DNA of 12,282 bases from an uncultured Eubacterium sp. (GTDB taxonomy: Bacteria; Bacillota; Clostridia; Oscillospirales; Acutalibacteraceae). This document shows, in pieces, positions 11,634 through 12,282 of this stretch. Below the pieces are notes generated by a model, which made no database searches, had not been told where the DNA came from, and saw only the letters and a program-made list of their open reading frames with translations. The DNA lies in contig CAKSWS010000041.1 of assembly GCA_934512155.1 (NCBI GenBank), positions 1-12,282 on the forward strand, given 5' to 3'. Both the position numbers and the translations under genes were made by a program. Within the stretch, counting starts at the first letter, position 1; each line of letters opens with the position of its first letter.

Positions 11634-12282
11634 TTATTTTGCAAAATATGCTTTAATATCGCTTAAAGACTGCTCTGTAAGTTTTCCGCTTTCACAGGAA
11701 GTATTAACATTATAAACGTTAACGCCTGTTGTATCGTCTGACAAAACTTTTAATCCGTCTACACTTTCGGTAAAATCTTTAACCGTAAAATTTGTTTCTG
11801 ATTTTTCAATAAAAACATTAAATAATTTTTCACGCTGTTCATAATTTTCGGCATTTATTTGCTGTGAAAGAGCAGCAAGAAAAATATCGTTAACAGCCAA
11901 AATATTATCGCCCTCTCCTGCAAAATATCTTAAAAGTTTTGAAGCTTTATCACCGTCTAAAACCTGCTCGCCCGACTTTAATTTAATATTAAAACCGTAA
12001 CGTGATGTATCTTTATATCTGACATCATCAATTAAAGTATAATTTACTTTACCCAGTGAATCAAACCAATCTGAAAAATTATTTACACTTTCATCAACAT
12101 AATAATCAATATTAATGCCCAAATATGCATTTAAATTTGTTTGAACACCTGCACCGCCGGCATTTGCATAAATTTCGCTTAATTTTTTGCCCTCAATTTG
12201 AGTGTCATTTTTAATTGTTGCCGCTTTATAAGACAAAGTATCCAAATCCACTTGAATTACAGTACAAAAATACATTTCGTTT
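11634..12282 (-). CDS. Divergent LytR-CpsA-Psr (LCP)-like protein, C-terminal part, 5' end off the window
   Basis: The reading frame is open to the edge, so the N-terminus is missing; the Met at 12275 has no ribosome binding site and falls inside the domain. The visible 213 residues fit an LCP core: FCTVIQVDLDTLSYKAATIKND, NAGGAGVQTNLNAYLGINIDYYV, NFSDWFDSLGKVNYTL, and later SGEQVLDGDKASKLLRYF. LCP enzymes attach teichoic acids or capsule to peptidoglycan and normally carry an N-terminal membrane helix. The usual catalytic arginines are not seen: IPRDT reads IKNDT here, and the RxR after the LxGxxAL segment is replaced by AGEGDN. So it may be a non-catalytic relative. The last 60 residues are unassigned. 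Immediately upstream of folE on the same strand. Confidence 0.6.
   Translation of the reverse strand, partial: NEMYFCTVIQVDLDTLSYKAATIKNDTQIEGKKLSEIYANAGGAGVQTNLNAYLGINIDYYVDESVNNFSDWFDSLGKVNYTLIDDVRYKDTSRYGFNIKLKSGEQVLDGDKASKLLRYFAGEGDNILAVNDIFLAALSQQINAENYEQREKLFNVFIEKSETNFTVKDFTESVDGLKVLSDDTTGVNVYNVNTSCESGKLTEQSLSDIKAYFAK

Noticed and set aside
11634..12275. Reading the LCP-like gene as complete from the Met at 12275
   Set aside because: The frame continues to the window edge, no ribosome binding site precedes that Met, and it would lack the membrane helix and the start of the domain.

Overview
The window is AT-rich and fully bacterial. It most resembles the chromosome of an endospore-forming, Gram-positive gut-type clostridium (Clostridia, perhaps the Oscillospirales/Ruminococcaceae side). 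The grounds are: a SleB-type spore cortex hydrolase; TTGACA/TATAAT promoters and strong AGGAGG-type ribosome binding sites; an ECF-type riboflavin transporter under an FMN riboswitch; a class II aldolase; and short modular hairpin repeats in intergenic DNA. The taxon is an inference; no rRNA or marker gene is present. Most genes are ordinary core genes, and I do not see an unmistakable new multi-gene system. The best leads are in the non-coding DNA and in a few odd protein details.

Layout. 1-166: hairpin repeats. 167-1158 (minus): spore cortex hydrolase sleB and a small membrane protein upstream of it, with a sigmaG/F-like promoter candidate. 1159-1567: a 409-bp divergent intergenic region packed with DnaA-box-like 9-mers and palindromes. 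1568-3133 (plus): an 8-oxoguanine DNA glycosylase and the 16S rRNA methyltransferase rsmE. 3134-3488: a mosaic of interspersed repeats and terminators between convergent genes. 3489-5879 (minus): a metal-resistance operon, arsR (SmtB/CzrA-like zinc sensor) then a P1B-type Zn/Cd exporter, with a perfect sigmaA promoter and a perfect 10-bp operator palindrome. That promoter starts inside the end of the next gene, a DUF421/YetF membrane protein (5889-6560, minus). 6644-7539 (plus): sigmaA promoter, FMN riboswitch, intrinsic terminator and ribU. 7540-7717: more repeats. 7718-8814 (plus): promoter, fructose-bisphosphate aldolase fba, terminator. 8915-9091 (plus): a 58-residue putative membrane peptide. 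9118-9316: a second copy of the long repeat seen at 3205-3422. 9365-11612 (minus): a tight folate operon folE-folP-folB-folK. 11634-12282 (minus): the C-terminal part of a divergent LytR-CpsA-Psr-like protein that runs off the right edge.

How the genes work together. folE, folP, folB and folK cover GTP cyclohydrolase I, dihydropteroate synthase, dihydroneopterin aldolase and the HPPK pyrophosphokinase, that is, most of the route from GTP to dihydropteroate; gaps of 8-9 bp and ribosome binding sites inside the preceding genes point to one coupled transcript. arsR and the exporter form a self-regulated zinc/cadmium efflux unit. ribU is controlled by flavin through the riboswitch and needs an EcfA/A'/T energising module encoded elsewhere. 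Four intergenic regions carry related palindromic repeat modules, including one apparent insertion of a small module into a larger repeat.
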